Part shown: one piece after another, positions 33,949-42,878 of the stretch
How the letters are laid out: every line of letters begins with the position of its first letter
Numbering within the stretch: position 1 is the stretch's first letter
NCBI RefSeq assembly: GCF_001619585.1
Contig: NZ_LQNT01000009.1
Span: 1,098,685-1,162,684 of the forward strand
Direction: 5' to 3'
Origin: Bhargavaea cecembensis
Lineage (GTDB): Bacteria > Bacillota > Bacilli > Bacillales_A > Planococcaceae
Length of the DNA stretch: 64,000 bases
Made by a program: the position numbers and the translations under genes
Notes under the pieces: generated by a model
Told to the model about the DNA's origin: nothing
Databases searched by the model: none
Seen by the model: only the letters and a program-made list of their open reading frames with translations

Positions 33949-35577
33949 TCAGATGGTTTCGACTTTTTGGAGCGGCTTCACCGCGAGGGCCTTATAGTCC
34001 TTCGCCTTCTCGAAACGGTCCTGATAGGTCTGGAAATCTCCCGTGTAGCCATAGAAGGCACGCGGTTTCCCTTCGATGTTCGCACCGGTGTACCAGCTGT
34101 CGGTTCGCGCATAGATCGACTGCTCGCCAACTTCATTCACATGGCTTGTCCAATCCTCTTCCCCTTCAGGCGTCGCTTCCACTTCGGCCAGGCCCTGCTT
34201 TTCGGCATACTCGATGCAGTCGATGACCCACTCTGCAATCACTTCGTTTACCGCGAGCGCATTGGCGGTCAGCGGGAAGTGCGGGCCCGTAATGGTAAAC
34301 ATATTCGGGAAGCCGACATGGCAGACCCCGAGATACGTTTTCAGATTTCGGCCATCATCCCATTTCTCTTTAAGGGTAATCCCTTCCCTGCCGCGGATCT
34401 TCGTTCCTGCAAGCGGTCCGATCATCGCATCGAATCCACTCGCGAAGACGATGATATCCAACTCGTGTTCGGTTCCGTCCGCAGTGACGAGGCCCTTCTC
34501 GGTACATTCCGTGATCGGCGTCTTTTTGAGATTCACCAGATCGACGTTTTCCCGGTTATACGTTTCATAGTATTTGGTCGCGACGACCGGCCGCTTGCCT
34601 CCGAGGAGGTACGTTGGCATCAACTTCTCCGCTTTTTCCGGATCCTTCACAATTTCGCCGATCTTCCCGCGGACGAATTCCGCAATCGTCGCATTCGCAT
34701 CGTCATTGATTGTCAGATCAGTGTACGCATAGAGAATCTGGAAGCCCCTTGCCTCCTCCCAGAGCGCTTCGTAATGCCTGTTCCGTTCTTCCCCTGTATC
34801 CTCGAGTGCCGAATAAGGTTTCCTCACATCAAAGCACGGCATGCCGACGATATGTTCGCGGACCCGCTTGCGCAGCGTTGGGAATTCCGCCCTTCTTCTC
34901 TCAAGGTCTTCCTCGCCCACCTTCGGATTTTTCACCGGCATGACGTATTGGGGCGTCCGCTGGAAGACGGTCAGATGGTCTGCCTCTTTGGCAATGGACG
35001 TGATCGCCTGTACGCCGCTTGACCCCGTGCCGATTACCGCGACCCGCTTGCCTTTGAAGTCAACCGGCTCATGGGGCCACTGGCTCGTGTGGTATGTCTG
35101 GCCATGGAACTTGTCGAGCCCCGGAATGGCCGGTGCATGCGGAACCGAAACGTTCCCGATTGCAGGAATAAAGTACTTGGCCGTCACAGTCTGGCCACCG
35201 CCGACATTGACCGTCCACGTGAACGCTTCCGAATCATATTTGGCATCCGTAATGCGCGTATTAAACTGAATGTCTTTCCGGAGATCGAGTTTGTCAGCGA
35301 CATACATGGTATACGCAAAGATCTCATCCTGCTCCGGATAAATGGCGGACCACTTCCAATCCCGGTGGATCTCCTCGGAAAACGTATAGCTATAAAACTC
35401 GGCCGGAACATCGCAGCGGGCACCCGGATACTGATTCCAGTACCACGTTCCGCCGACTTCGCTTCCCGCCTCATAAAGCCGGACCGAATAACCCGCTTCC
35501 CTCAGCAAATGAAGCATGTACATCCCTGAAAACCCGGCACCTACCACAACCGCATCGAAATCCGTCTGCTGATTCAT
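33949..35577 (-). CDS. Baeyer-Villiger flavin monooxygenase (cyclohexanone/phenylacetone type)
   Basis: A 542-residue class B flavoprotein monooxygenase with two dinucleotide motifs (VVGAGFSGMYMLHLLR near residue 10 for FAD, VIGTGSSGVQAI near 185 for NADPH). Between them is the type I BVMO fingerprint FHGQTYHTSQWP (FxGxxxHxxxWP). It inserts oxygen next to a ketone carbonyl to give an ester or lactone. The start is the ATG at 35577; in-frame ATGs upstream lack proper spacing. It forms an operon with the esterase and has a cre-like site 52 bases upstream. Confidence 0.93.
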   Translation of the reverse strand: MNQQTDFDAVVVGAGFSGMYMLHLLREAGYSVRLYEAGSEVGGTWYWNQYPGARCDVPAEFYSYTFSEEIHRDWKWSAIYPEQDEIFAYTMYVADKLDLRKDIQFNTRITDAKYDSEAFTWTVNVGGGQTVTAKYFIPAIGNVSVPHAPAIPGLDKFHGQTYHTSQWPHEPVDFKGKRVAVIGTGSSGVQAITSIAKEADHLTVFQRTPQYVMPVKNPKVGEEDLERRRAEFPTLRKRVREHIVGMPCFDVRKPYSALEDTGEERNRHYEALWEEARGFQILYAYTDLTINDDANATIAEFVRGKIGEIVKDPEKAEKLMPTYLLGGKRPVVATKYYETYNRENVDLVNLKKTPITECTEKGLVTADGTEHELDIIVFASGFDAMIGPLAGTKIRGREGITLKEKWDDGRNLKTYLGVCHVGFPNMFTITGPHFPLTANALAVNEVIAEWVIDCIEYAEKQGLAEVEATPEGEEDWTSHVNEVGEQSIYARTDSWYTGANIEGKPRAFYGYTGDFQTYQDRFEKAKDYKALAVKPLQKVETI

Positions 35578-35628
35578 GACATGTCCCATCCCTTCCAATG
35601 AGTTTGGCAACCTGATCTTGAAGCTCGT

Positions 35629-35642
35629 TGTATACGCTTACA
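35629..35642. promoter_or_regulatory. cre-like site upstream of the monooxygenase
   Basis: TGTATACGCTTACA matches the CcpA consensus at 13 of 14 positions in either orientation. A further palindrome CCCCCGATTGGGGG lies at 35790-35803. The rest of the 35578-35954 gap holds the Pho-like repeats of the next gene. Confidence 0.5.
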
Positions 35643-35879
35643 AAATTCCGCTTTTCTCAGCATCGAACCGTGTTCAGGTATGTGAAAGCCCCCTTTTGAA
35701 ACGTATTCCGAATAGCCGCATAGCCTTCGTGTTTTTGATGATAAGGGACGAACGCACCACAAAAACAGTCCCCGATTTTGGTGACTCATCCCCCGATTGG
35801 GGGGTAATGAACAAAAGACCTTGCCTTTACATGTGCTTAATTGAATGTGATGGCTCCAATTGCCATTCCTAACAGTATG

Positions 35880-35922
35880 TTAATCATCCATTAATCCCCA
35901 CTTTATATTCGACCCTTACACT
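35880..35922 (+). promoter_or_regulatory. PhoP-box-like direct repeats upstream of glycerophosphodiesterase gene 2
   Basis: TTAATC at 35880, TTAATC at 35891, TTTATA at 35902 and CCCTTA at 35913 are spaced exactly 11 bases, with a -10-like TACACT at 35917. The layout repeats that at 14911-14952 before the paralogous gene. Confidence 0.6.
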
Positions 35923-35954
35923 GGGCATTGATCATACATAAGGGAGTGGATGAG

Positions 35955-36818
35955 ATGAAGCACGTGATTACAGTTTTGGCAGGGGTCGGTATTGCGATGA
36001 GTTCGTTTGCGGGGACAACGGCTGCAGCTCCGGCGAATGATCTGGGGGGCGTGGTTTCGGTTCAGGAACAGCAGAAAATCATCAATGTGGCACACCGCGG
36101 GGCTTCCGGCCATGCACCGGAAAACACGATGGCCGCCTATCAAAAAGCTTTTGAAATGAAAGCTGATTACATTGAAATCGATGTCCAGATGTCGAAAGAC
36201 GGCGAACTCGTGATCATTCATGACAACACGGTCGACCGCACGACAAACGGGACAGGCACCGTCGGTGAAATGACGTTCGAAGAGCTTCGTCAGCTTGATG
36301 CCGGAAGCTGGTTCGGCGAGGAATACACCGGTGAAAAGATCCTGACCTTCGGGGAAGTCCTGGATGCGTTTCGCGGAAAGATCGGAATCCTGATCGAGCT
36401 GAAATCGCCTGAACTATATCCGGGGGTCGAAGAGAAAGTAGCCGAAGAGCTGGTTAAGAGAAACCTTCATAAACCGAACAACGAAAAGGTCGTCATCCAG
36501 TCGTTCAACCACGAATCGATGCAGAAATCCAAAGAACTTCTGCCCAGCCTCCCTCACGGCGTGATTGCCGGGCCAAGCTGGGCAAATGTTACGGAAGAAC
36601 AACTGGCTGAATTTGCAACGTACGCAGATTACTTCAACCCGAACATGAACATCGTGACGCATGAAATGGTGGGCGACGTCCATGAAGCAGGGATGAAAAT
36701 CTACCCGTACACCTCCCGCTCCCAGGAGCAGGCACTCCGGCTGTTCGACCTGAACGTGGATGGCATCGTGACAGACTACACGGAGCATGTCTACTATCAC
36801 CCGGTGAAAAACCACTGA
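35955..36818 (+). CDS. secreted glycerophosphodiester phosphodiesterase, paralogue
   Basis: A 287-residue exported enzyme nearly identical in plan to the one at 14984: signal peptide VLAGVGIAMSSFAGTTAAA, then AHRGASGHAPENTMAA and IIHDNTVDRTTNG. The two proteins share most residues, while their DNA has drifted, so the duplication is not recent. The start is the ATG at 35955 after GGGAGTGG; an earlier in-frame ATG at 35928 would add a polar leader before the signal peptide. It is probably Pho-regulated like its twin. Confidence 0.92.
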   Translation: MKHVITVLAGVGIAMSSFAGTTAAAPANDLGGVVSVQEQQKIINVAHRGASGHAPENTMAAYQKAFEMKADYIEIDVQMSKDGELVIIHDNTVDRTTNGTGTVGEMTFEELRQLDAGSWFGEEYTGEKILTFGEVLDAFRGKIGILIELKSPELYPGVEEKVAEELVKRNLHKPNNEKVVIQSFNHESMQKSKELLPSLPHGVIAGPSWANVTEEQLAEFATYADYFNPNMNIVTHEMVGDVHEAGMKIYPYTSRSQEQALRLFDLNVDGIVTDYTEHVYYHPVKNH

Positions 36819-36855
36819 TGATTAACCCTTAATATTAACCTTCAGAAGGAACATG

Positions 36856-36890
36856 AAATAAGGCTTCCGGCGTGCCGGAAGCCTTATTTA
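36856..36890 (+). terminator. terminator of glycerophosphodiesterase gene 2
   Basis: AAATAAGGCTTCCGGC pairs with GCCGGAAGCCTTATTT. Confidence 0.88.
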
Positions 36891-37028
36891 TAACTTGCTG
36901 TGACTATGAATCACTGCAAGCTTTCCATGATCCATCGGCGGTACCGTTCACCATCACCCTATTGCTCCGCTTCCATCCTTTCATTAAACTGTAATTAATA
37001 TGAAGTGTCAGACAACAGGGGGATCATC

Positions 37029-38093
37029 ATGGGGATCTTGGAATTTCAACAAGTGGAGAAAATGGCGGGGAATCAGGTGATGTTTCCCCGCTTTGATTTG
37101 AGTGTGAAGCCTGGCGCAGTGACGGCTGTTCAGTGTGAGCATGAGACAGGTCTGCAACTGATCGGAATGGTGACGGGGATGGTCCCTGTTTCACATGGGG
37201 AAGTGAAGTTCGCCGGGGAGCCGGTCGGACGGCAGTTCCGGAATCTGGCCTCGCGTGTCGGGGTTGTGCTGCTGGATGATGCCTTATATGAGAGGCTGAC
37301 GCCGACCGAACAGCTCCGGCTGTTCCGCAATTTGCATGACGCCGGGGCTCCGGTTGAAGAATTGCTCCGGAGAGTCGGGATGGAGGAACTCGGTCGGACC
37401 CGGATTTTGAAGCTCACGTATTCCGAAAAACGCCGCGTCTTGCTTGCACAGGCGCTTGTCCATCACCCGGAACTGCTGATTTTACAAGAGCCGGAACAGA
37501 ATCTGGATGTGGAAAGCAGGATCATCCTCCAGCGGGTGCTTGAGCAGTTCACGGCGGGTGGCGGTGCGGTGCTGATGACGACAAGCAACCTGGAGAACGC
37601 GGTCACGATGGGCGATACTGTCTACCGCCTCAATGCGGAGGGGCTGAAATTATTTGAGGTGGCGAAGGAGGAAGATGAGGAAGAGATTTTTGACGATCCT
37701 GTTCCTGTCGAGGAAAAGGAGCCCGTAGATGTTGATGATCTCTCCGTCCCCCAGCTGCAGTTCAACAAAATCCCTGCGAAGGTGAACGAAAAGCTGATTT
37801 TGTTTGATCCGACTGAGATTGTGTTCGTTGAAAGTGTGGAAGGCGTTTCTCAGCTGCATGTCCGTGGCGAGACATTCCCCTGTGCGATCAAGATGGCGGA
37901 TCTGGAGGTTCGGCTGCAGCCGTTTGGATTTTTCCGCTGTCACCGGTCTTATATTGTGAACCTCCAGCGTGTCCGTGAAGTCATCACATGGACGCGCAAC
38001 AGCTACAGTCTGGTTCTGGAGGATCCCAATAAAAGCACCGTTCCCCTCTCCAAGGGCAAGTACGCGGAACTGAAGACATTCCTCGGCATCTGA
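37029..38093 (+). CDS. degenerate ABC ATPase fused to a LytTR DNA-binding domain (regulator)
   Basis: A 354-residue fusion. Residues 1-200 have the fold of an ABC ATPase, but the Walker A Gly-Lys loop is gone (QCEHETGLQLIG), the signature is LTYSEKR instead of LSGGQ, and Walker B reads LLILQEPEQNLD without its Asp. An acidic linker follows, and residues 250-354 are a LytTR domain (VFVESVEGVSQLHVRGE, FFRCHRSYIVNL). It should not hydrolyse ATP and probably acts as a transcription factor for the ABC-2 exporter just downstream. The ATG at 37029 follows AGGGGG. Confidence 0.88.
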   Translation: MGILEFQQVEKMAGNQVMFPRFDLSVKPGAVTAVQCEHETGLQLIGMVTGMVPVSHGEVKFAGEPVGRQFRNLASRVGVVLLDDALYERLTPTEQLRLFRNLHDAGAPVEELLRRVGMEELGRTRILKLTYSEKRRVLLAQALVHHPELLILQEPEQNLDVESRIILQRVLEQFTAGGGAVLMTTSNLENAVTMGDTVYRLNAEGLKLFEVAKEEDEEEIFDDPVPVEEKEPVDVDDLSVPQLQFNKIPAKVNEKLILFDPTEIVFVESVEGVSQLHVRGETFPCAIKMADLEVRLQPFGFFRCHRSYIVNLQRVREVITWTRNSYSLVLEDPNKSTVPLSKGKYAELKTFLGI

Positions 38094-38118
38094 CCGTTCT
38101 GTCAGCACTAATATTAGC

Positions 38119-38150
38119 GCTCCATTCATCCGTGATTTGCTCCATTCACC
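38119..38150 (+). promoter_or_regulatory. direct repeats upstream of the exporter, candidate LytTR sites
   Basis: GCTCCATTCATC at 38119 and GCTCCATTCACC at 38139 are 20 bases apart, about two helical turns, as LytTR dimers require. A similar CCGTTCACC lies at 36944 ahead of the regulator gene. Confidence 0.45.
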
Positions 38151-38242
38151 ATGCCTGAGGCTCCTTTGGCCCTGATTTTACTGCGTTCTTATCTGTGGCG
38201 CGATAAGGTGGAGCCAAGAAAACGAACGGCAGAAAAGGAGCG

Positions 38243-39094
38243 ATGATGATGGAGCACATCATTGAGGTTAATAGCCTCGTCAAATCATTCGGAGACAAAC
38301 AAGCGCTGAAAGATGTGGATTTCAGCGTCCGCAAGGGAGAGACGATTGGCTTCCTCGGTCCGAGCGGATCCGGCAAGACGACGACGATCAAAATCCTGAC
38401 CGCACAGCTCGCGGCAACCGCAGGCGACGTTCGGGTATTCGGAGAGCCCGTCCACCTATTAAAAGATCCGGCACGCATGAAGAAGATCGGCATTTTGACC
38501 GACAACAGCGGCCTGTATGAACGATTGACCGTTCAGGACAACCTTGCGCTTTATGCCGATCTGTACGGCGTAAGAAAAAAACGCATCCGGGAAGTGCTCG
38601 AGATGGTGAGCCTAATCGGGGAAGAGCGAACGCCGGTCAAAAAGCTTTCAAAAGGAATGAAGCAGCGCGTCACACTTGCCCGGGCCATCATGCACAAACC
38701 AGCCCTCCTTTTCCTTGATGAGCCGACTTCAGCACTTGACCCCACGACGTCCAAGCACATCCATGAAGGGCTCCGGGAACTGAACCGGGAGGGCACGACA
38801 ATCTTCCTCACCACGCATGACATGAATGAGGCGGAAGAGTTGTGTGACCGTGTCGCCTTTCTCCATGACGGGGAGATCAAGCTGTTCGACACGCCGCAAA
38901 ACCTGAGAACGATGTCCGGCAGTCCGACCATCTCTCTTTTATTGAAAGACAGGACGACGGTAACCGTCGAGCCTGATGAAACCGGCGCCTCCGCCATCGC
39001 CGGCTACATGGCAAGCGGCAACCTGCTGACCATTCACTCAAATGAGCCGACACTAGGAGACCTGTTCGTACAACTGACCGGGAGGAATCTATGA
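38243..39094 (+). CDS. ABC-2 type exporter, ATP-binding protein
   Basis: A 283-residue intact ABC ATPase: GPSGSGKTTTIKIL near residue 36 (Walker A), KKLSKGMKQRVTLARA near 132 (signature) and LLFLDEPTSALDPTT near 155 (Walker B). Three consecutive ATG codons (38243, 38246, 38249) follow AAAGGAG; the third has the best spacing. It pairs with the permease at 39091 and is likely controlled by the upstream LytTR fusion protein. Such systems export peptides or antibiotics; the cargo is unknown. Confidence 0.92.
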   Translation: MMMEHIIEVNSLVKSFGDKQALKDVDFSVRKGETIGFLGPSGSGKTTTIKILTAQLAATAGDVRVFGEPVHLLKDPARMKKIGILTDNSGLYERLTVQDNLALYADLYGVRKKRIREVLEMVSLIGEERTPVKKLSKGMKQRVTLARAIMHKPALLFLDEPTSALDPTTSKHIHEGLRELNREGTTIFLTTHDMNEAEELCDRVAFLHDGEIKLFDTPQNLRTMSGSPTISLLLKDRTTVTVEPDETGASAIAGYMASGNLLTIHSNEPTLGDLFVQLTGRNL

Positions 39095-39795
39095 TGACCA
39101 CTTTTTCGTTGAAACGCGTCAACGCAATCTTTGTGAAAGACTGGAAAGACCTGCAGCGCAATTCTTACGTCCTGTTTACCTTGGTCTTGCCCCTCTTCTA
39201 CGCCGCCTGGATCGGCCGCATCGGTTCGGATAGTGCGGAGATGATGGCTTTCCCAATCATATTCGCACTGGTCATCGCCGGCGCCTTTGTTCAGGCCGCG
39301 ATGGTCGCAGAAGAAAAGGAAAAGAACACGTTGCGCGGACTGCTTCTTTCCCCGGCAAGCGTAACAGAAGTGTTTGTCGGCAAAAGCTTGCTGAGTGCCG
39401 TGACGACATTGGTTGTCGTGATTGCCTGTATCTGGCTTGCAGAGTTTGATGTCCCTTCCCTTCCGCTGTTTGCATTGAGCATCCTGATTGCGCTTGTCTT
39501 CTTCCTCGCAATCGGCACGCTTCTCGGACTCCTGTCCCGTACCGTCATGGAAACGAGCATCATCGGCATGCCCGTCATCCTGATTTTCGGGATGTCGTCG
39601 ATGTTCAAGTCAATGATTTCGAATGAAGTCATTTTGACAGTGCTGGATTATCTGCCGTATGAACTGCTTACTAAAATATGGGTAGGGCTTGAGAGCGGAG
39701 CGGCAGTTGGAGAGCACTTTCTCATTCTCACCGCATGGGCAGTGGCGTGCTTGGTCGCGACTGTCATGGTGTACCGTAAACGACGGATGGACTGA
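39091..39795 (+). CDS. ABC-2 type exporter, permease
   Basis: A 234-residue membrane protein with six hydrophobic segments and the ABC-2 phrase AEEKEKNTLRGLLLSPAS near residue 70. Its start (ATGATG at 39091) overlaps the ATPase stop. It supplies the membrane part of the exporter. Length is typical for a half-size permease. Confidence 0.9.
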   Translation: MMTTFSLKRVNAIFVKDWKDLQRNSYVLFTLVLPLFYAAWIGRIGSDSAEMMAFPIIFALVIAGAFVQAAMVAEEKEKNTLRGLLLSPASVTEVFVGKSLLSAVTTLVVVIACIWLAEFDVPSLPLFALSILIALVFFLAIGTLLGLLSRTVMETSIIGMPVILIFGMSSMFKSMISNEVILTVLDYLPYELLTKIWVGLESGAAVGEHFLILTAWAVACLVATVMVYRKRRMD

Positions 39796-39805
39796 TAAAA
39801 TTTGA

Positions 39806-39833
39806 ACCCGGCATGTGAGTGCCGGGCTTTTTT
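39806..39833 (+). terminator. terminator of the exporter operon
   Basis: ACCCGGCA and TGCCGGGC form the stem, followed by TTTTTT. Confidence 0.88.
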
Positions 39834-40002
39834 ATGGCGAGGAATTCGACTGCGATCGCCCATCTTTTAACACACTTAAATTTCATCCCTCTATTTTCCA
39901 TACGCTGCGTCTGTGAAATCCCAATCTATATGCCACAAAGAACCGCAAACGCTTCCATGAAATTCACAATTAATCAGAATAAAAATACTTTTTTGCGAGT
40001 CG

Positions 40003-40031
40003 TTGACTTCCCTTCTTCACCCCAGTAAAGT
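40003..40031 (+). promoter_or_regulatory. promoter of the S-box-metNIQ operon
   Basis: TTGACT (40003-40008) and TAAAGT (40026-40031) are separated by 17 bases, 40 bases before the riboswitch. Between 39834 and 40003 there is nothing else to report. Confidence 0.6.
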
Positions 40032-40073
40032 TAGTAACAATTCTTGCACTAATCAAATATGCACATCTTTTCT

Positions 40074-40225
40074 TATCAAGAGAGACCGAGGGACAGGCCC
40101 TAAGACGTCTCGGCAGCGGACCCCATCAAATGGCGGCACCGTGCTAATTCCTGCAGATGCCTGCGCATCTGGAAGATGAGAAAAAGGTGGCCGTGATACG
40201 GTCCTCTTTTTCTCGCATGAGATCA
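40074..40225 (+). promoter_or_regulatory. SAM-I (S-box) riboswitch with terminator
   Basis: The class I SAM aptamer is clear: CTTATCAAGAGAGACCGAGG at 40074, GGGACAGGCCC, then GTGCTAATTCCTGCAGA and GGAAGATGAG near 40171. The expression platform is a long hairpin, GAGAAAAAGGTGGCCG with CGGTCCTCTTTTTCTC (to 40215), acting as terminator when SAM is bound. It controls metNIQ and probably the M20 hydrolase, repressing methionine uptake when SAM is plentiful. Confidence 0.95.
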
Positions 40226-40263
40226 AGAGGATTTTTATTTATGACCAACAGGAGGTACGCCGG

Positions 40264-41289
40264 ATGATTGAATTTAAACAAGTCTCCAAGACATTCCGGC
40301 TTGGAAAGCGTGAGGTTCACGCAGTAAAGGATGTGTCACTGAAAGTCGAACAGGGCGACATCTACGGAATTATCGGCTTCAGCGGCGCCGGAAAAAGTAC
40401 GCTGCTTCGGCTGGTGAACCTGCTCGAGCGCCCGAGTGAGGGTTCAATCGAAATCCAGGGCGTCGATGTCACCTCCCTCTCCGCCAAGGAGCTGAGAAAG
40501 CAGCGCCGGAACATCGGGATGATCTTCCAGAACTTTAACCTGTTCAATTCGAGGACAGTGGCCGGAAACATTGCCTATCCGCTGAAGCTTGCCGGAACAC
40601 CGAAGCACGAGATCAACACCCGTGTGGAGGAACTTCTCCGATTCGTCGGCCTTGCGGACAAAGCGAAGGATTATCCGGATCAGCTGTCGGGCGGGCAAAA
40701 GCAGCGCGTCGGCATCGCCAGGGCGCTCGCGACCAATCCGGACATCCTGATCTGCGATGAGGCGACATCCGCGCTTGATCCGGATACGACGGCCGACGTG
40801 CTGCGGCTCCTGAAACAGGTTAACCGGGAGTTCGGTATCACCATCCTCCTGATCACACACGAGATGGAAGTGATCCAGTCGGTCTGCACCAAAGTCGCGG
40901 TCATGGAGAACGGTGAAGTGATTGAGTCCGGCGGCGTGTTCGAAGTGTTCACGGACCCACAGCACACAACGACCAAGCGGTTCATCCACTCCGTCCAGCA
41001 GGACCTCCCTTCCCCGAATGTCCTCGCCGAATGGCGGGAATCCGGCGGCGGCAGGCTATACAGGCTCAAGTTCAAAGGACCGGTTGCAAACGAACCGGTG
41101 CTGTCAACTGTGACGGCAAAACACGGGATTACGTTCAACATTGTGTACGGCTCCGTCCGGGAGCTTGAGGAGCGGCTGTTCGGCAATCTGATTGTCTCGT
41201 TCCTCGGCGATCCCGCAGCCGTCGAAACCGCCATCCAGGAAATCGCAACGCTGACTGACATCGAGGAGGTGCAGGAAATTGAACGTTGA
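40264..41289 (+). CDS. metN: methionine ABC transporter ATP-binding protein
   Basis: A 341-residue MetN. Walker A is GFSGAGKSTLLRLV near residue 39, the signature LSGGQKQRVGIARAL near 140 and Walker B ILICDEATSALDPDT near 161; the C-terminal NIL domain (residues 265-341) allows inhibition by methionine. It energises D- and L-methionine import. First gene after the S-box riboswitch. The permease start lies inside its last codons. Confidence 0.96.
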   Translation: MIEFKQVSKTFRLGKREVHAVKDVSLKVEQGDIYGIIGFSGAGKSTLLRLVNLLERPSEGSIEIQGVDVTSLSAKELRKQRRNIGMIFQNFNLFNSRTVAGNIAYPLKLAGTPKHEINTRVEELLRFVGLADKAKDYPDQLSGGQKQRVGIARALATNPDILICDEATSALDPDTTADVLRLLKQVNREFGITILLITHEMEVIQSVCTKVAVMENGEVIESGGVFEVFTDPQHTTTKRFIHSVQQDLPSPNVLAEWRESGGGRLYRLKFKGPVANEPVLSTVTAKHGITFNIVYGSVRELEERLFGNLIVSFLGDPAAVETAIQEIATLTDIEEVQEIER

Positions 41290-41941
41290 TTGGACAACCT
41301 TCTGGCCGCGTATTGTCGAGGCGACCGGCCAGACGATCACGATGGTCATCGCCACACTCATTTTCGGATCGATCCTCGGTATCATCATGGGGCTACTCCT
41401 GTTTGTGACCCGCCAGAACAATATTCTGGAGAATAAATTCCTCTTTAACCTATTGAATATTGTGATCAACATCATCCGGCCGGTGCCGTTCATCATCTTC
41501 CTCGTCGCCATCTCGCAGCTGACACGGCTCGTCGTCGGCACGACGATCGGTACGGCGGCCGCCATCTTCCCGATGACGATCGTCGCGAGCTTCACGATCG
41601 CCCGCGTCGTCGAGAACAACCTCGTCAGCATCGACCCTGGTGTCATAGAAGCCGCCCAGGCGATGGGTGCGAGCCCGCTCCGGATCATCTTTACGGTCCT
41701 GATACCGGAAGCACTCGGACCGCTCGTCCTCGGCCTGACATTCGTTACGGTCACCCTGATCGACTTCTCGGCTGTTGCCGGAACGGTCGGCGGCGGAGGC
41801 CTCGGCCACATCGCCATGACCTACGGCTACCAGCGCTTTGACGCGAGCGTCATGATCGTCACCGTGCTGATCCTGATCGTCCTCGTTCAACTGGCGCAGT
41901 GGCTCGGAAACACGCTCTCGAGGAAAATCATGCGCCGGTGA
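41279..41941 (+). CDS. metI: methionine ABC transporter permease
   Basis: A 220-residue permease with five or six membrane segments and the EAA loop EAAQAMGASPLRIIFTVLIPEA near residue 122 (given here in part as EAAQAMGASPLRI). It starts at a TTG at 41279, supported by GAGGAGGTG 9 bases upstream, and overlaps metN by 11 bases. Confidence 0.94.
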   Translation: MNVDWTTFWPRIVEATGQTITMVIATLIFGSILGIIMGLLLFVTRQNNILENKFLFNLLNIVINIIRPVPFIIFLVAISQLTRLVVGTTIGTAAAIFPMTIVASFTIARVVENNLVSIDPGVIEAAQAMGASPLRIIFTVLIPEALGPLVLGLTFVTVTLIDFSAVAGTVGGGGLGHIAMTYGYQRFDASVMIVTVLILIVLVQLAQWLGNTLSRKIMRR

Positions 41942-41989
41942 TTGTGTATCAACCAAACCCATAATTAAAAACAAAAGGAGAACATCATC

Positions 41990-42856
41990 ATGAAAAAAAT
42001 CTGGATTCTCGCAATTGCCCTGATTGCATCCCTCGCCCTCGCAGCATGCGGCGGCGGAAATGCTGAAGAAACAGACGGCGATACCGTCAAAGTGAAGATC
42101 GGTGTGAATGGCGCGGACGGCGCACAATGGCCGATCCTGCAGGAAAAAGCAGCAAAAGAAGGCATCGAAATTGAACTGATAGAGTTCGCCGACTACACGC
42201 TTCCGAACAACGCCCTTGCCCAGGGGGACATCGACCTGAACGCCTTCCAGCACATTGCGTTCCTCGGCCAGTATGTCACTGAAAGCGGCAACGACATCGT
42301 CCCGATCGGCTCCACAATGTTCGCGCCGATGGGCCTGTATTCCGAGAAAGTCTCCGACGTCTCCGAATTGAAGGAAGGCGATAAGATCGCCATTCCGGAC
42401 GACCCGTCCAACCAGGCACGCGCGCTCCTTCTTCTTGAAAGTGCCGGCCTCATCACCCTTGCAGACGACTTCGGCATGTTCGGCGACCCGTCCAAGATTG
42501 CAGAAAACAAGCTGAACCTTGAAATCCTTCCGATGACCGCCCAGCAGACACCGCGCGTCCTGCCTGATGTCGCAGCTTCGGTCATCAACAATGGCGTGGC
42601 CGGACAAGCCGGGTTCTCCCCTAAGGAAGACGCAATCTTCGTAGAAGATGAAACCGACGAAAACGTCCACCCGTACGTCAACATCATTGCGGCACGCGGC
42701 GAGGACAAGGATAATGAAACGTACAAGCGCATTGCCGAGCTTTACCAAGAGGAAGACATCGCCGAGGCCGTCAAGGAAGACACGAATGACGGATCCATCC
42801 TTGTCGAACTCAGCCAGGAAGAGCTGGACAAGGCATTTGAAGAACTGAAGAAGTAA
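41990..42856 (+). CDS. metQ: methionine-binding lipoprotein
   Basis: A 288-residue lipoprotein of the NlpA/MetQ family. The lipobox LALAAC is followed by GGGNAEE, and residues from 30 contain the binding fold with YTLPNNALAQGDIDLNAFQH and IAIPDDPSNQARAL. It captures methionine for MetNI. AAAGGAG precedes the ATG. Confidence 0.96.
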   Translation: MKKIWILAIALIASLALAACGGGNAEETDGDTVKVKIGVNGADGAQWPILQEKAAKEGIEIELIEFADYTLPNNALAQGDIDLNAFQHIAFLGQYVTESGNDIVPIGSTMFAPMGLYSEKVSDVSELKEGDKIAIPDDPSNQARALLLLESAGLITLADDFGMFGDPSKIAENKLNLEILPMTAQQTPRVLPDVAASVINNGVAGQAGFSPKEDAIFVEDETDENVHPYVNIIAARGEDKDNETYKRIAELYQEEDIAEAVKEDTNDGSILVELSQEELDKAFEELKK

Positions 42857-42878
42857 TTTTGTTGTGGAGGGATCCGGA

